A model generated the notes under the pieces. That model did not search any database. It was given only the letters and a program-made list of their open reading frames with translations, and had not been told where the DNA came from. The position numbers and the translations under genes were made by a program. A stretch of 64,000 nt of DNA from Nematostella vectensis (taxonomy: Eukaryota > Cnidaria > Anthozoa > Actiniaria > Edwardsiidae), in contig NC_064045.1 of the NCBI RefSeq assembly GCF_932526225.1, forward strand, positions 3,387,998 to 3,451,997, written 5' to 3'. This document shows, one piece after another, positions 36,201 to 46,768 of this stretch (positions within the stretch are counted from its first letter, which is position 1; each line of letters opens with the position of its first letter).

Positions 36201-39200
36201 TGAGCAGCTAGTTCCAATTTTCACTCAATTTAATGGACATTACCAATTATACATAACATTATATATAAATTATAAGTTTTTCAGGGTTCTCTCAATCCAA
36301 ACTGCTGCCAAATTTCTCTAGCTGAAAAACAGTTAAAAACTGTCGACATACGAACACATTTTACTTTATTTTTCTCAATTTTTTTTTGCCAGCAGCAGAC
36401 AAATTCCTTAGGAACAACACTGCTATGTGAAAGTCAATGCAGTAATGTTAACTTAAAAGAACATCAGTTATACCGTTTGCTTCTTGTGCTCCTCATCTGC
36501 TTTAGAGATTCCACCAGACACATGGGCAAGGTACTGGATGACCTTCTTTGTGTTCTCAGTCTTTCCTGCTCCAGACTCACCACTGTTTATCAAAGCAACA
36601 AGCAATATTAGTAAAGCTTTGTTCCAACATTGTCCCCAATTGTGCTGTTTTTGCTGGTTTTTATAGGGCTCTGCTCCAGAGATACACAAAATTGTGTTTG
36701 CATACTGTTAGAAATAAAGAAAAAAAATCATAACCTAGCAACTAGTTTCAAAATTTCTTTTGTATTTCCAAAATCAAAAGCTTGGGCACAACCTTGGTAA
36801 AAAAAGTATTTAGAATTTAAACCAAAAAAAAACCCTCCTACTCATCACAGCCTAAATTTCTGTCCTGTCACTACCATTTTTCTAACTTACGTGATCAACA
36901 TGGACTGGTTCTCACGGTCCTGTAACATGTTCTGGTAGGCATTGTCACAGATGCAGAAGACGTGAGGTGGGGCCTCAGTCTTACGCTTGCCACGGTAAGC
37001 GAACACAATCTTGTCGGTATAGATGGGCAGTCTGCGGTAGGGGTTGATAGCCACACAAAAGAGACCGGAGTATGTCTGGGGAGATTAATGTATTCATTTA
37101 GTCTGCCATAAGTGCCTGAATGCACAGATGATAAGAAAAAAAACACATAAATAAAATAATAACAGCCAATCAATAAATATGACACATTTAGAAGCTAAAA
37201 TGTTGGAATAAAAACATGGAAATTCAAAACTTCACTAAAATCTTAAAAATGGAAAAATATTTGAATTGGAAACAGCAGCACTGGCTTCTTGACCATGAAA
37301 GCTTTTCGTTTGGGAATGTTTTTTATTACTCCTTTGCAAGGGAGCTTTTTATGAGAGCCTAGTTGGGTTGACCCATCATCGCTAGAACGCTCAGCCTTTA
37401 GTTATCGTCAACAATGTGAAGTCAAGTGAAAAATGACTGCGCTTATTAGATTCATTACAAAGATCAAAGATAACGGAAATATGTTTGTTAGATAAGAGCT
37501 TAACCCTTGTTAGAACACTCGCAACGATACTTCACGACATCGTTCCTTAAATCTAATGGTAATTTTTATGAGCTCTAACTTGTTAGGGCTTTTTCAATGT
37601 AAGGTCGCCATAATCTGATAATTTTTTGGCACCTGTTCTGGTTTTTAGTGAGTGATAATTTCTGTTGTCGTTAAATATTATCACAACTGTTTATTTAGTG
37701 TAATCACCATAACATTAAATCATGCGAACGATCCAAACGCCGAGCTTCACAAAAGAAATTAATTTCTACCTAAAAACAACACGGCATCCTGTCCAATTAT
37801 TATTCGCCACAGCCTACTAAAACAGAAACCTTAAAAAAACCCTTAAAGCTCTCTTTGAGTCCTTCTTGAAAAGTCTACAGAGTTAATACTATACTGTAGC
37901 TGAATATAGAGCAGACATAACCATCAGAACATTGCTAAACATCCTCCGCCTTTTTAAAAGGCATTCATCACTGCCATATTTGGTATGGCAGATAGAGGTC
38001 AATGGTGATGGTGGAAATACCGAGTTATCAAAAGAGGACCTGTGTCGGGAGCGATGAATTTCTGTTGAAGCTGTCAGCGAATCTGTAGCACTAAAGCACG
38101 CCGAGAAAAGCCCTCTTCTTTCTATTCAATTAGCTAATGTACGAATCACAGGAGTCAAAAGCGTGAAGTTATATTGGCCCTACCGTTCTGGATACTGGAG
38201 TAACAATTAGCATGTTGCAGAGCATTACTAGTACCTTTTGTAAAGACGAAAATTATTTAATTAACCGTGAATTCGAATAATAGGCTCATTGATGGTCGAG
38301 TTCTCCCGGATTGAAAAACAGATTTTGGCATGACTAAATCTCGTCCTAGGCCCGGTTGTGAATAATATAAGGACTCGTAGTCGGTTTAGGGGGATTGAGT
38401 TTCGCGATATCTACACATCGACTGCTGTTTGGATTGGCTAATCCAAGTGTGGTATTAAATTTATTATCTGTCCTCCACTGTGACGTGAAGCTTTATCGAT
38501 AGCTCATAATACACGGTATACAACTGTAGAACTGTCTGCTGGTATGCCGTATGCGGGATTTCAATGCACGCGAGTGGAAGCGTAAGATTTGTCAGTGATA
38601 CAACACAGAGCACACAAAATCCATTTCAGAGTCGAGTCCGGAGTATGTCTGACACTCTGTTAACAGGCCAAAAGCGATTTAAAGCTTTAAGAAATTTCTG
38701 CGATTATAAAACTTACGTGTGTTGAATTATTGAGTTACACAGGTCTTAAATATGCATTTAAGAATTGTTATTCAGAGTAAGTCTTAACCGTCAAAATATG
38801 TGTGTGCAAATATTCTAAAAACAGATTAGGAAGACTGTTGACACTTGGAAACATTTCGGCCTCGCGAGATCGATTTCTGTTCACTGCTTAACCGTTGAAT
38901 TCTTCAGCAATATAGCATTACTTGCAGAAGGGGTTCAAAACATCTATAACTAAACGCGAATCCATTATCAACAGTACATTAAGGCTGAGGTATGCATAAA
39001 CACAACAAGCTAATCACCGCAAAAATTTGACTTGGAGAACTCGTAGTAAATTCTAGTATGGTCGAAAACTACTCCAAATCTGCTGTGTGCCGGTACATAT
39101 ATATCGCTCGAGTAGGCTTCGAAACGCGTTTCAGCGATCGCTAGTTGTGCAGGCAATAGACAGATACTTACATAAATCAAGCCGGAGAAGTAACGTTGCT

Positions 39201-39697
39201 TTAAATTGTGCACAACGCTAGCTTCATTCAAGTATGTGAGATTGGACATATCCTCAGTCTTCTCGTATTTCGGTGGATTCATCTGTTCGGTGTCATTCTT
39301 ATTGATTTCAACCTCCTGCAAGAAACAGAGAAAAAAATACTTAGATTATCTAACCCAACCGCAAAAGAGCAGTCAACAGAATAAATTCCATCAATGTTTT
39401 ATTATGTCTTAGAGTTCATAACAACACCGGTGGTACGGTTACCGGCCCCTGGTGCTATATTGGGGTTGTAGTATCAGTGTGTTTATAAGATGTTCAGGAT
39501 GCTGTACTGACCTGGCCATCGTTGGTCTCCACCAAAAAATTGTCCCCCTTTGTGCTCTTCACTTCGGCAGCCTTGTACCCTTCCTTGGGATCGGGAATCC
39601 ATACCCATTTCTTGGATTCGAACTCCTTGGCTTGTGCCATGATTTGAGATTTGTCGATGCGAAGAATCGCGAGCGGATCGTTTGGATCGAACTCCAT
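18180..39697 (-). CDS. MyHC: Muscle (striated-type) myosin II heavy chain, complete, 33 exons, 1952 aa
   Basis: The ATP-driven motor of muscle thick filaments. Exons in transcript order (high-low): 39697-39512, 39315-39172, 37075-36891, 36582-36474, 35726-35631, 35215-35152, 34923-34825, 34391-34285, 33992-33854, 33616-33498, 33280-32650, 32218-32166, 31987-31782, 31701-31581, 31483-31347, 30912-30780, 30292-29960, 29763-29641, 29310-29078, 28661-28571, 26789-26733, 25656-25570, 24179-24013, 23158-23080, 22959-22900, 22501-22119, 21895-21625, 21215-21021, 20691-20567, 20051-19859, 19520-19020, 18863-18663, 18410-18180. All junctions are GT-AG, phases agree, and the total is 5859 nt ending TAA. 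Domains: SH3-like about 33-80, P-loop GESGAGKT 173-180, switch I NNNSSRF 234-240, switch II DIAGFE 458-463, neck about 775-830, coiled-coil rod about 843-1910, short Ser/Arg-rich tailpiece. [14 protein letters not shown] after loop 2 fits the striated rather than the non-muscle class, but a tree is needed for that. Confidence 0.97.
20312..20425 (+). repeat. Short ~20 bp tandem repeat in a myosin intron
   Basis: GTCAACTCGTCCACAAA-like words recur several times between myosin exons 29 and 30. Copies are imperfect. No coding or splice role is apparent. Confidence 0.6.
23325..23528. mobile_element. 204 bp MITE with TTA target duplication (Harbinger-like) in a myosin intron
   Basis: Ends are AGCCCCATCTACACTAACAA at the left and, complemented from the right, AGCCCTATCTATACTAACAA. 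The inverted repeats extend about 33 bp with a few mismatches. TTA flanks both sides (23322-23324 and 23529-23531), matching the 3 bp duplications of PIF/Harbinger elements. It lies between myosin exons 23 and 24 and contains no ORF. Confidence 0.8.
30780..39697 (-). CDS. MyHC: Myosin heavy chain exons 1-16: motor head and light-chain-binding neck
   Basis: These 16 exons encode residues 1-843. Exon 11 (631 nt) is the largest and contains switch II, the relay region and actin-binding surface segments. Exon 12 (53 nt) covers the Gly/Lys loop 2. Exon 13 has [10 protein letters not shown] and the reactive-helix segment [12 protein letters not shown]. Exons 15 and 16 encode two IQ-type sites, [17 protein letters not shown] for the essential light chain and [18 protein letters not shown] for the regulatory light chain. 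Every catalytic motif is intact. I saw no alternative copies of any motor exon, unlike insect Mhc. Confidence 0.95.
32447..32465 (+). repeat. Poly-G tract in a myosin intron
   Basis: A run of about 17-18 G residues follows GTATAGC in the intron between exons 11 and 12. It could form a G-quadruplex in single-stranded DNA; on the transcribed RNA it appears as poly-C. Confidence 0.6.
34535..34745. mobile_element. Diverged copy of a dispersed MITE family, in a myosin intron
   Basis: GCATGCCGAGGCTCGGATCG and, further on, GCGTTCTAAAAT resemble segments at 49430-49500 and 43915-43970. Its termini are eroded. Confidence 0.4.
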
Positions 39698-39860
39698 CTT
39701 GAAACAGTTATTCTAAACACAAGTGAAATACAAATATATTTGGAGAAGAATACCGAGTGTTGTCGCTTAGCGTGCTAGCAGCTTCAGTGTGTCCGCAGAA
39801 GGTGCTTGCCACTCTGAGCTAGTGTTGAGTACGATCCAGCCCGCTCTATAAACCCCCTAA
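39698..39860 (-). promoter_or_regulatory. Putative core promoter and 5' UTR of the myosin gene
   Basis: About 150 bp before the ATG, the minus strand reads GGGTTTATAGAGCGGG, a possible TATA-like element (complement of CTATAAAC at 39846-39853). A start site about 30 bp downstream would leave a 5' UTR near 120 nt. No unambiguous MEF2 or CArG box was found, and a non-coding first exon cannot be ruled out. Confidence 0.3.
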
Positions 39861-41173
39861 GCCACTCCCGGTTCGCATAACAGACGCGACCTCTAGGTAT
39901 TTCGGTCAAGATCCCGCTCTCTGATTGGCTCTCGTTTGACTTAGCGCATTGTCCCGAGATCGACGGAATTTATTTTGTCACGGTTTGCCGCATCAGGTCG
40001 ACCAAACAATCACTATTATCACTGTTTTACCACACCTTGGGCCCACTGCCCAATCAGCGTACCCAGTTCTGATCCGATTCTCATCGGCCGATTTAACGCT
40101 AGGCTGTACACTATCAGCATGTGAACAATTTCTGAAAATTGCACAAATAAAATGCCCCCATAACGCTTTTTATCGCCCAAATCAAATCCATTCAAACATA
40201 CCCGAGAATACGACCCTGTCCCGTCTTTTCGCAAAATTATTTTATTCAGTCCAAATAAATTACTTCCAATAGCAATAAATTGCCCAACAGTACAAGTGGA
40301 GTGTATTGTACCGCATTTAGAGCGTTATCTTGATTTGTAGCAGCAAGGCACGTGTGTTTCACGACCGGCGCTTCCCATCAGGAAATTACTCGCTTGTCTC
40401 GCGGCTGAATGCTTCTGTGGGCCATGCAAACCGACCCTTAGCGCAGTTTATTGTGCTTTAAGAGAGAATCAAAAGATGCTAGCGACAGAATTAGAGTGGT
40501 CTGATGGCCGTCACCGAACCGTATCATAATAAACATCGCATCAGAATGACACGTATAATTACTTCAACCCTGACACGGTTTTACGAGTAGCGGTGACCGA
40601 GCTGGGCTCCCGTCAGGCTTCTACGAGGCGCGTGTCTATTTGGATTTAACAGCGCGGATCTATGTAATCGTCGCCCTTTTCTAGGATTTGTTCAGCGCGA
40701 TATGAACCTGAGGGAGAGTTATTTTGTCAAGGACAGTTTTATTTACCGATGTATCGTGTCACGGTATCGTAACGTGACTAGAGAAATGGTCGCAGTAACG
40801 CAATACCAATAGCACTCTTCAATGATAAAACCGTCCTTTTAAATTTGATCACGAGGATTTTTAGAAATCACGTTGCGTTTTGTTTAATTTTTACTTCAAT
40901 TCACTGGCAAGTACATCTTGCGGGTTTGGTACCATGGTGTGAATAAATCGCGTTCCCTATGGTGTCTAAATTTGGGGTTATTCACAGTGCTACTGTGCTG
41001 ATAAGAATTTTTCTGATATTTTTAGGTGGAATGAAAAAAAGGTGTCGATGTAAGCTAACATTTCCATATGTTCCAGCGATTGATCTCGTTAATGTGAGTA
41101 AGGTAGAAATTTCTATGCATTTTTTTATAGAAAATGATTTGAAATAAAAGTTAGGAGATGAGTGTTACAGCTT

Positions 41174-41275
41174 TTCCCTGCTAGAGGCCTATTATCTCTG
41201 TATTTCGCTGGGCTGGCGTTAGCCCAGCGTTAGCCCATCGAAAACACGAGACAAGAGGCCTCTGCTAGTAGGGAA
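41174..41275. mobile_element. Small palindromic element (foldback MITE)
   Basis: Inverted ends TTCCCTGCTAGAGGCCT and AGGCCTCTGCTAGTAGGGAA enclose a second hairpin, CGCTGGGCT with AGCCCAGCG. The ends match those of the palindrome at 45212-45273, so the two are related. Confidence 0.65.
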
Positions 41276-41456
41276 TTTCTACTTAGGTGTTGCAGACAAG
41301 TTTTTCTTTGCTCCCATCCGGTTGAGCAGAACCATAATCAGTACGAGACAAAACAAAGCCTATTTTCGTGTGTGGTTTTTCGTTTACACTATGACAACTC
41401 CGCCTCTTATGCAATCTTTTCATTATTTACTTTATTTTTAATAAGAATATTATTTT

Positions 41457-41671
41457 AATAAGAACGGTCAGCCTGCGATTTTACCAAATTCGAGCATGTG
41501 TTCTGAAGATGCAAAATCAGATTGTGTTATTCTCTTTTTGATACTTAATTGGTATCATAATCTTATATACAATATCTGGTGTGTATTCAGGCTGCGCAAA
41601 AAAAAATTCAGCCTAAAGATTCTCCAAAATATGAGAAAGGCAAACCTCAAATGAAAATAAGGCGTTCTTAT
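41457..41671. mobile_element. MITE of the ATAAGAACG family
   Basis: The left end reads AATAAGAACGGTCAGCCTG and the right end, complemented, reads GATAAGAACGCC. Similar ends occur at 49382-49671, and a single end is seen near 62010-62030. There is no ORF. Confidence 0.6.
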
Positions 41672-43220
41672 CAACAATAGTATGACTTTCTCTCGCTCTC
41701 TGAGACACCTGTCACGGCTCGGCCCGCTCGGACTGAATTACATCTGCCGTGATCATGAGAGAAGAGGATGTCTTACTGCAGAAAGCAAGTCCTTCTGCAT
41801 GCCTCTCACTCGCAGACACAACACCTGGCTAATTTACGGATCACACACTCAGACCCACACGCAAAGACACTCAAACACTCTTGTTCATTTTTTCCGGCCT
41901 TTCAAGTGTTGCTTTTAAAAAAGGGTTTTATTTTAGAAAAAAATTAGCATGCAAATATTTTAAGCAAGCGACAGGTGTAGAATAACGGACAAAGCAAATG
42001 GGGCCGAGATTGTCATTCAAGGGATTCGCGTGAAATGTTTCCTCGATTCAAACAGAAAAGCGTAATCAAGGAAATACCATCTCTTGTGTTTTAAAGAGAA
42101 CTTTGTTCGCTATTCACTTGGCGACAAGCATTTTATTTTTTAAAGAAAAGAGCTTTAACATTTTATTTTATTTTATTTCACTTGCTAATTTCGAGATGAT
42201 CGGGAAGTTACAGAGATAATAGAGAAATATAGTATTATTTTGATATACACATTCAATTTTTTTTAATAGATAAAAAATGCCAAAACAAAGAGATATAAAG
42301 ACAAATAAATTTACAAATAAGTAAATAAATATTCTCTACAATTCTATTTATCTGTATCCAAAAAAAAACTCACTGATCTTATAAAAAAACTATGAAAGTT
42401 GAAATGCAATTGTCTGAAAGCCTTCAGCTCTTGCTACAGCCAATATGAAGGAAGGCGCCTTCTCGGCATTATTCAGTTTTTCTATCTTCGACCAGCAGGA
42501 GTTATCCAGAATCCCCTGCTAATGGAGGTATCCTTTATCAATTCACGAAATTCTACGAGACCTTGGTTCTCGGGAAACCACTCTGTTTTGATTGGGATCT
42601 TCTCCCGTAAGTGAAACAGGAAGAATGGGCTTATGACTTTGTAGAAAGTGGTTATATAGCTGAAGCATTAACACTTATAGGAATATTTTAGTCTGACACA
42701 GCCATTAAAAGGGGAAACCCCGCAAATCCAGAGAAAACCCTAAGTCAGGCATAGTGTAGTGTTTTTTTTATTCCACTTTCTAAATGAAAGTGGAATAATT
42801 GAAATAAAATGATTATTTTATCGAAATTCATTTGATTTTTTTTTTAGAAGAATTCAGCGAAGACTAGAAATCCATGTTTAGTGTTAACACAATACCATTT
42901 TGGTTTATTAAAGTTGTTCTTACAAATCAAACCTTGTAAATTTCAATTATAAACAATAATAAAGGAGTATTTGATCGAAATTCTTTAACAATAATGCCAT
43001 CAAATGCTCGCTGGTTAGCAAGCATGCAGGCGCGCCCTGATATGCAAGAGACAATCAAAAATAACAGAACGATACAGGTGACATTAAATAGATTTCGAAC
43101 GAAACGATAGTCCTCGATAATGTTTATGTAAGACGCCTCCACAGGCGTCTCTTAACGCTAGAAAACCGAGAGTGAATCTTAAAACCTCGCGGTTATTTTG
43201 TTTGGTGGACAAATTTCTTT

Positions 43221-43242
43221 GAAGGGGGGGGGGGGGGGGGGG
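43221..43242 (+). repeat. Poly-G tract
   Basis: About 20 consecutive G residues in the myosin upstream region. It probably varies in length and is prone to assembly error. Confidence 0.7.
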
Positions 43243-45211
43243 GAAGAGGGGACAATGCTAAATGAGCTCTTCGCGCTCTCGTCGCATCGCCACAAGAATA
43301 GTCCGCTCCTAGTGTCACGCACACATCGCCACAAAAGAATCCAGAAAGCTGTGTTCGGGAAACCCTGCTTCTATTGCCCTAAAAAGTGTCGCAATAGTGC
43401 CTGTGATTGGACGGAATATTTTTTTTCCACACGGAAAGCCAATTTTGAGGTTAGAAGAAAATAAAAATAAAAAAAATAGAAAAATAAAAACCGCCCACCC
43501 GCATGCCCCCGAGAAAGAAATCGCGACCAGAAACCAAAGTTTTTTATGTGGGCTTATAGCGGGGCGTCTGCAGGGTGATAGTTATCTCTATCCTGGTCGG
43601 GGCAAAGAGATAGAACTCCACCTGTAAGCGATCTCTCTTCGTTTCAAGTGCAGAGTTCAAGTGAAGATAAACCTTGCTCGGGATTATCCGCATTTTCTGG
43701 TGCTCATCCTTTGTTTATTCTACCCCTTAGTCTCCTAGGAAACTATCATCTGTTTATGGGCTTATATGGATTCTGGCTGTTACGGACACTAAATAAATGT
43801 CCTGGACATGGTCTCCGTAATAGCGAAAGTTGGCTGTAAGTTTTGCTGGTATTTAGCAGAATAGAGTGTGACGTCTAAAAGTTCGTCTTTACAACCGCAC
43901 TAAGAACATTCTAAGAACATGCTGAGAAAATGGCAGCGAAATATGTATTTTTTATCAGAGTTGTGCGTTCTAAACTGCAAATTGTGTTTATATAACAACC
44001 GCTGCTCACATAAACAGCAGCAAAAAGTCATGCGTCGGTCGACAGATCAGACATTTAATTATTTGAGTTCGGTATCAAAATTACCAAAAAAATCTCGAAC
44101 ACGCCAAAATCTATAGCGAAGTGAAATGTCAGGATGGCTCGGGGAATCAAGCCTGATTTCAAGACGCTTTCGATAGAGCTCACCGCGCGTCTCGTATGCG
44201 GCTGAAAATATAAATAGGGGGAATTGAGCAACCAAATCTGCTGCGAACAAATATTGAGCAGGAAAATATACAGGTGTAGCTCTTTGTAAATTATTAAATA
44301 GTCGGTCCCTAATGTTAAAAAGACAACGTGAAATCACTATTTTTGTGCTTTCGCTGCACTGCCCGAGGTGCTCTTCAAGTCCTAGAGTAGCGCGTAAATG
44401 GCCCATTTCCTCGAAACGCCCATCAAATGACTCCCATCAGTGTTAACACAGACTTTGCATAGTGCTGAATGAATAAGTCGTCACTCAAAGATCTCTAAGT
44501 AACGTTATCTCACTACCCAATAATCATTTCGTGCCGTCGCAGACAGACAAAACAATCTGCCTTACGCAAGCCATACTTGGACTTCCTGTGCCATGACGTC
44601 ACTGCATTCCTGGGTTGACGTCACCACGAGCTTGCTATGCCCTTATATGGTTATTGCCTTGGAGTCACGTATAAACAAGGGATGTGGACGTCTGTTCGGC
44701 AGATGTTTTCTTTGGTTCGCTCACAGACTCTGTTAATACAGAAAAAAATTATTTACTTGAAGGTAGTGTCCCAACGCAATAGATTTGACCTCTTCCAGGC
44801 AACACGTCTGTCGAGCAAAGTAAAGATTGGAATTATTGTGTAGAAGTGACGCTCGCATATGCGCCAACAGTGGAATTAGATGGCAAATTGTCGTTGCACT
44901 TGATAATCCATCTGTCGCGATCCGTCCATGGGTTACGATTGGCTAAATCCTGGCCTTTGAGAGCTGCAATGTTAATGTTTCCTAGACTTAGATTAAATAA
45001 TTATGCCAAGGATTTTTCACCCAAAAATGTGGTATGCCCTCTCGCACACGAGTGATTGACAGCTCTTCCCACGTGACAGGCTACTTGCTGTGTGGTGTGA
45101 CAATTCTCTAATTAATTTTAATTCAAATGATTCAAACCCCCGCCTCCACCCCATTCTCCACTCCAGCTCCACCTAACGCACAATTGTTAGAGTGTTGTGT
45201 TATTTCTACCC

Positions 45212-45273
45212 TTCCCTGCTAGCAGAGGCCTCTTTTCTCTGTATAGAGAAAAGAGGCCTCTGCTAGCAGGGAA
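45212..45273. repeat. Perfect 29 bp-arm palindrome with 4 bp loop
   Basis: Arms 45212-45240 and 45245-45273 are exact reverse complements around GTAT. Each arm includes CCCTGCTAGCAGAGGCCT. TTTCTACCC occurs just outside both arms, either as a target duplication or as part of a longer imperfect terminal repeat. The ends match those of the element at 41174-41275. Confidence 0.9.
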
Positions 45274-46768
45274 TTTCTACCCTGGTCCCAGAGCCTCGAG
45301 CGTCTCTCTATTTAGAGGCCAGCGAGGTTCTGGTAAACAGCGAGGTTCCAGTAAACAGCTCAGACAAGCTACTCATTGCAACCGGAGACGGGGAAGACAA
45401 AATGTGTTATCTCACGAATCCAAAAACTGTGTAGTTATTTCATTACTGGTGTACTTTCTGAACTCTTGCATTGCCTTTAAGAAATGAGAAAACCCGCAGT
45501 TCATTGTTTGGCAGCTACTTTTGCTGCTCCTCTGCGTCCAGAATAAAAGGCTAATGTGACCGGGTGGTATATTGAGTTATTTTAGATTTTGCAAAGATTT
45601 CAAGTACGCGATTTTTGGATTGCGATTATAATTGTTTTACGTATTTTACGTTTTTTTTTTTTCAAACGTGATTCTAATTCGATCCGTACACGTTTAGGAA
45701 TTTACTTTCAATATGTTTCAAATTCCTTTAGATTAGTATCAATAGCTTGATAGTGATAATTGACTTAAGTTAGCGTCTTTTACCATTTCCCAGGAAGATT
45801 AATCTCTAAATTTGACAGGACAATGGACGCTGAGTAAATTGAACGGTAGTAAATGTTAGCGTCCCTAGAAAGATGCGATAGTTTTGCTTTCAGTATTTCA
45901 TTTGTTTCTACATTTTTCGTAACCGCACGGTAAATGTCAAATTCCGACGGTTACATTTTGGTGCATCAGAAGTGGGATGCAAGTCGATTCTATGGCGTAG
46001 GTTTTCATTAAGTTTTTAGTTTGTGTGTAAGTAAGTTTTTGTTACAACAGTTCTCAACACACTGGTCATGGCTGGCCCAGACGCGAGACGTACTCTGGTG
46101 GCCTTGCGAGGATCGCAACGAGGAGCGCCAGAGGGACGGACGGTTCTACAAAAGATGAAGTTGGTCTGACGCGCGACAAGGTGTTGACATTTCCAAGTGA
46201 CGCGAGCGCGATGGTGTAACGTAATGAGAGCGGTGGAAAGTACGCAAAGGGTCACGACGAGAGAAAAAGACGGAAGCTTCAGGGGTGTTTCTCAAGTCTG
46301 CTTGCCCTTGCATGGTCGGGGAGTGACGAGAGATGGACTGGTTACCCGCGGCATTCGTCCCGACGTTAATGCAAGAGACTGTTTGAATTTACAATTTTGT
46401 TTTGCTATGTCCAAATAAATAAAATATGAGAAACGACAAAAAGGTAGAGATCCATGTGCCTCTAAGCTGTAATTTGCATAAGCACCCCACCCCCTCATAC
46501 ACGCTGACCATTTGCCCTAGCCTCGTCCCCAGGCCTCTTGTCAAGCGATAAGCTGTCTTTGTCATGGCGAGCGGCAAATCAAAAGTGACGTCATTAACCG
46601 ACAAGCCGCTCAGCCAGGGTACAAGGCTACATTTGGCCCTGCTTTAAAGAGGGCAACTGTCCTGACCTCCACAGGGTATGGAAAAATTTCATATGGTACA
46701 ATCAAAGTAAAATAATAAACGGCGCCGATGTTGCATTTGGAAATATTTCAAGTTTTAAAATTCTTATG

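Larger units (their letters stand above)
39861..46768. other. Myosin upstream region, no gene recognised
   Basis: I found no exon with family features on either strand. It holds several small mobile elements (listed separately), a poly-G tract at about 43221-43242 and CRE-like TGACGTCA sites near 44594 and 44618. An unbroken 115-codon minus-strand ORF at 44059-44406 resembles no family I know. Because the myosin ATG is at 39697, the first 1-2 kb probably includes its muscle enhancer, but this is inferred from position only. Confidence 0.5.

Noticed and set aside
44059-44406. 115-codon minus-strand ORF upstream of myosin
   Set aside because: No recognisable family. It has an initiator methionine, but length alone is weak evidence at this base composition. 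RNA data could rescue it.
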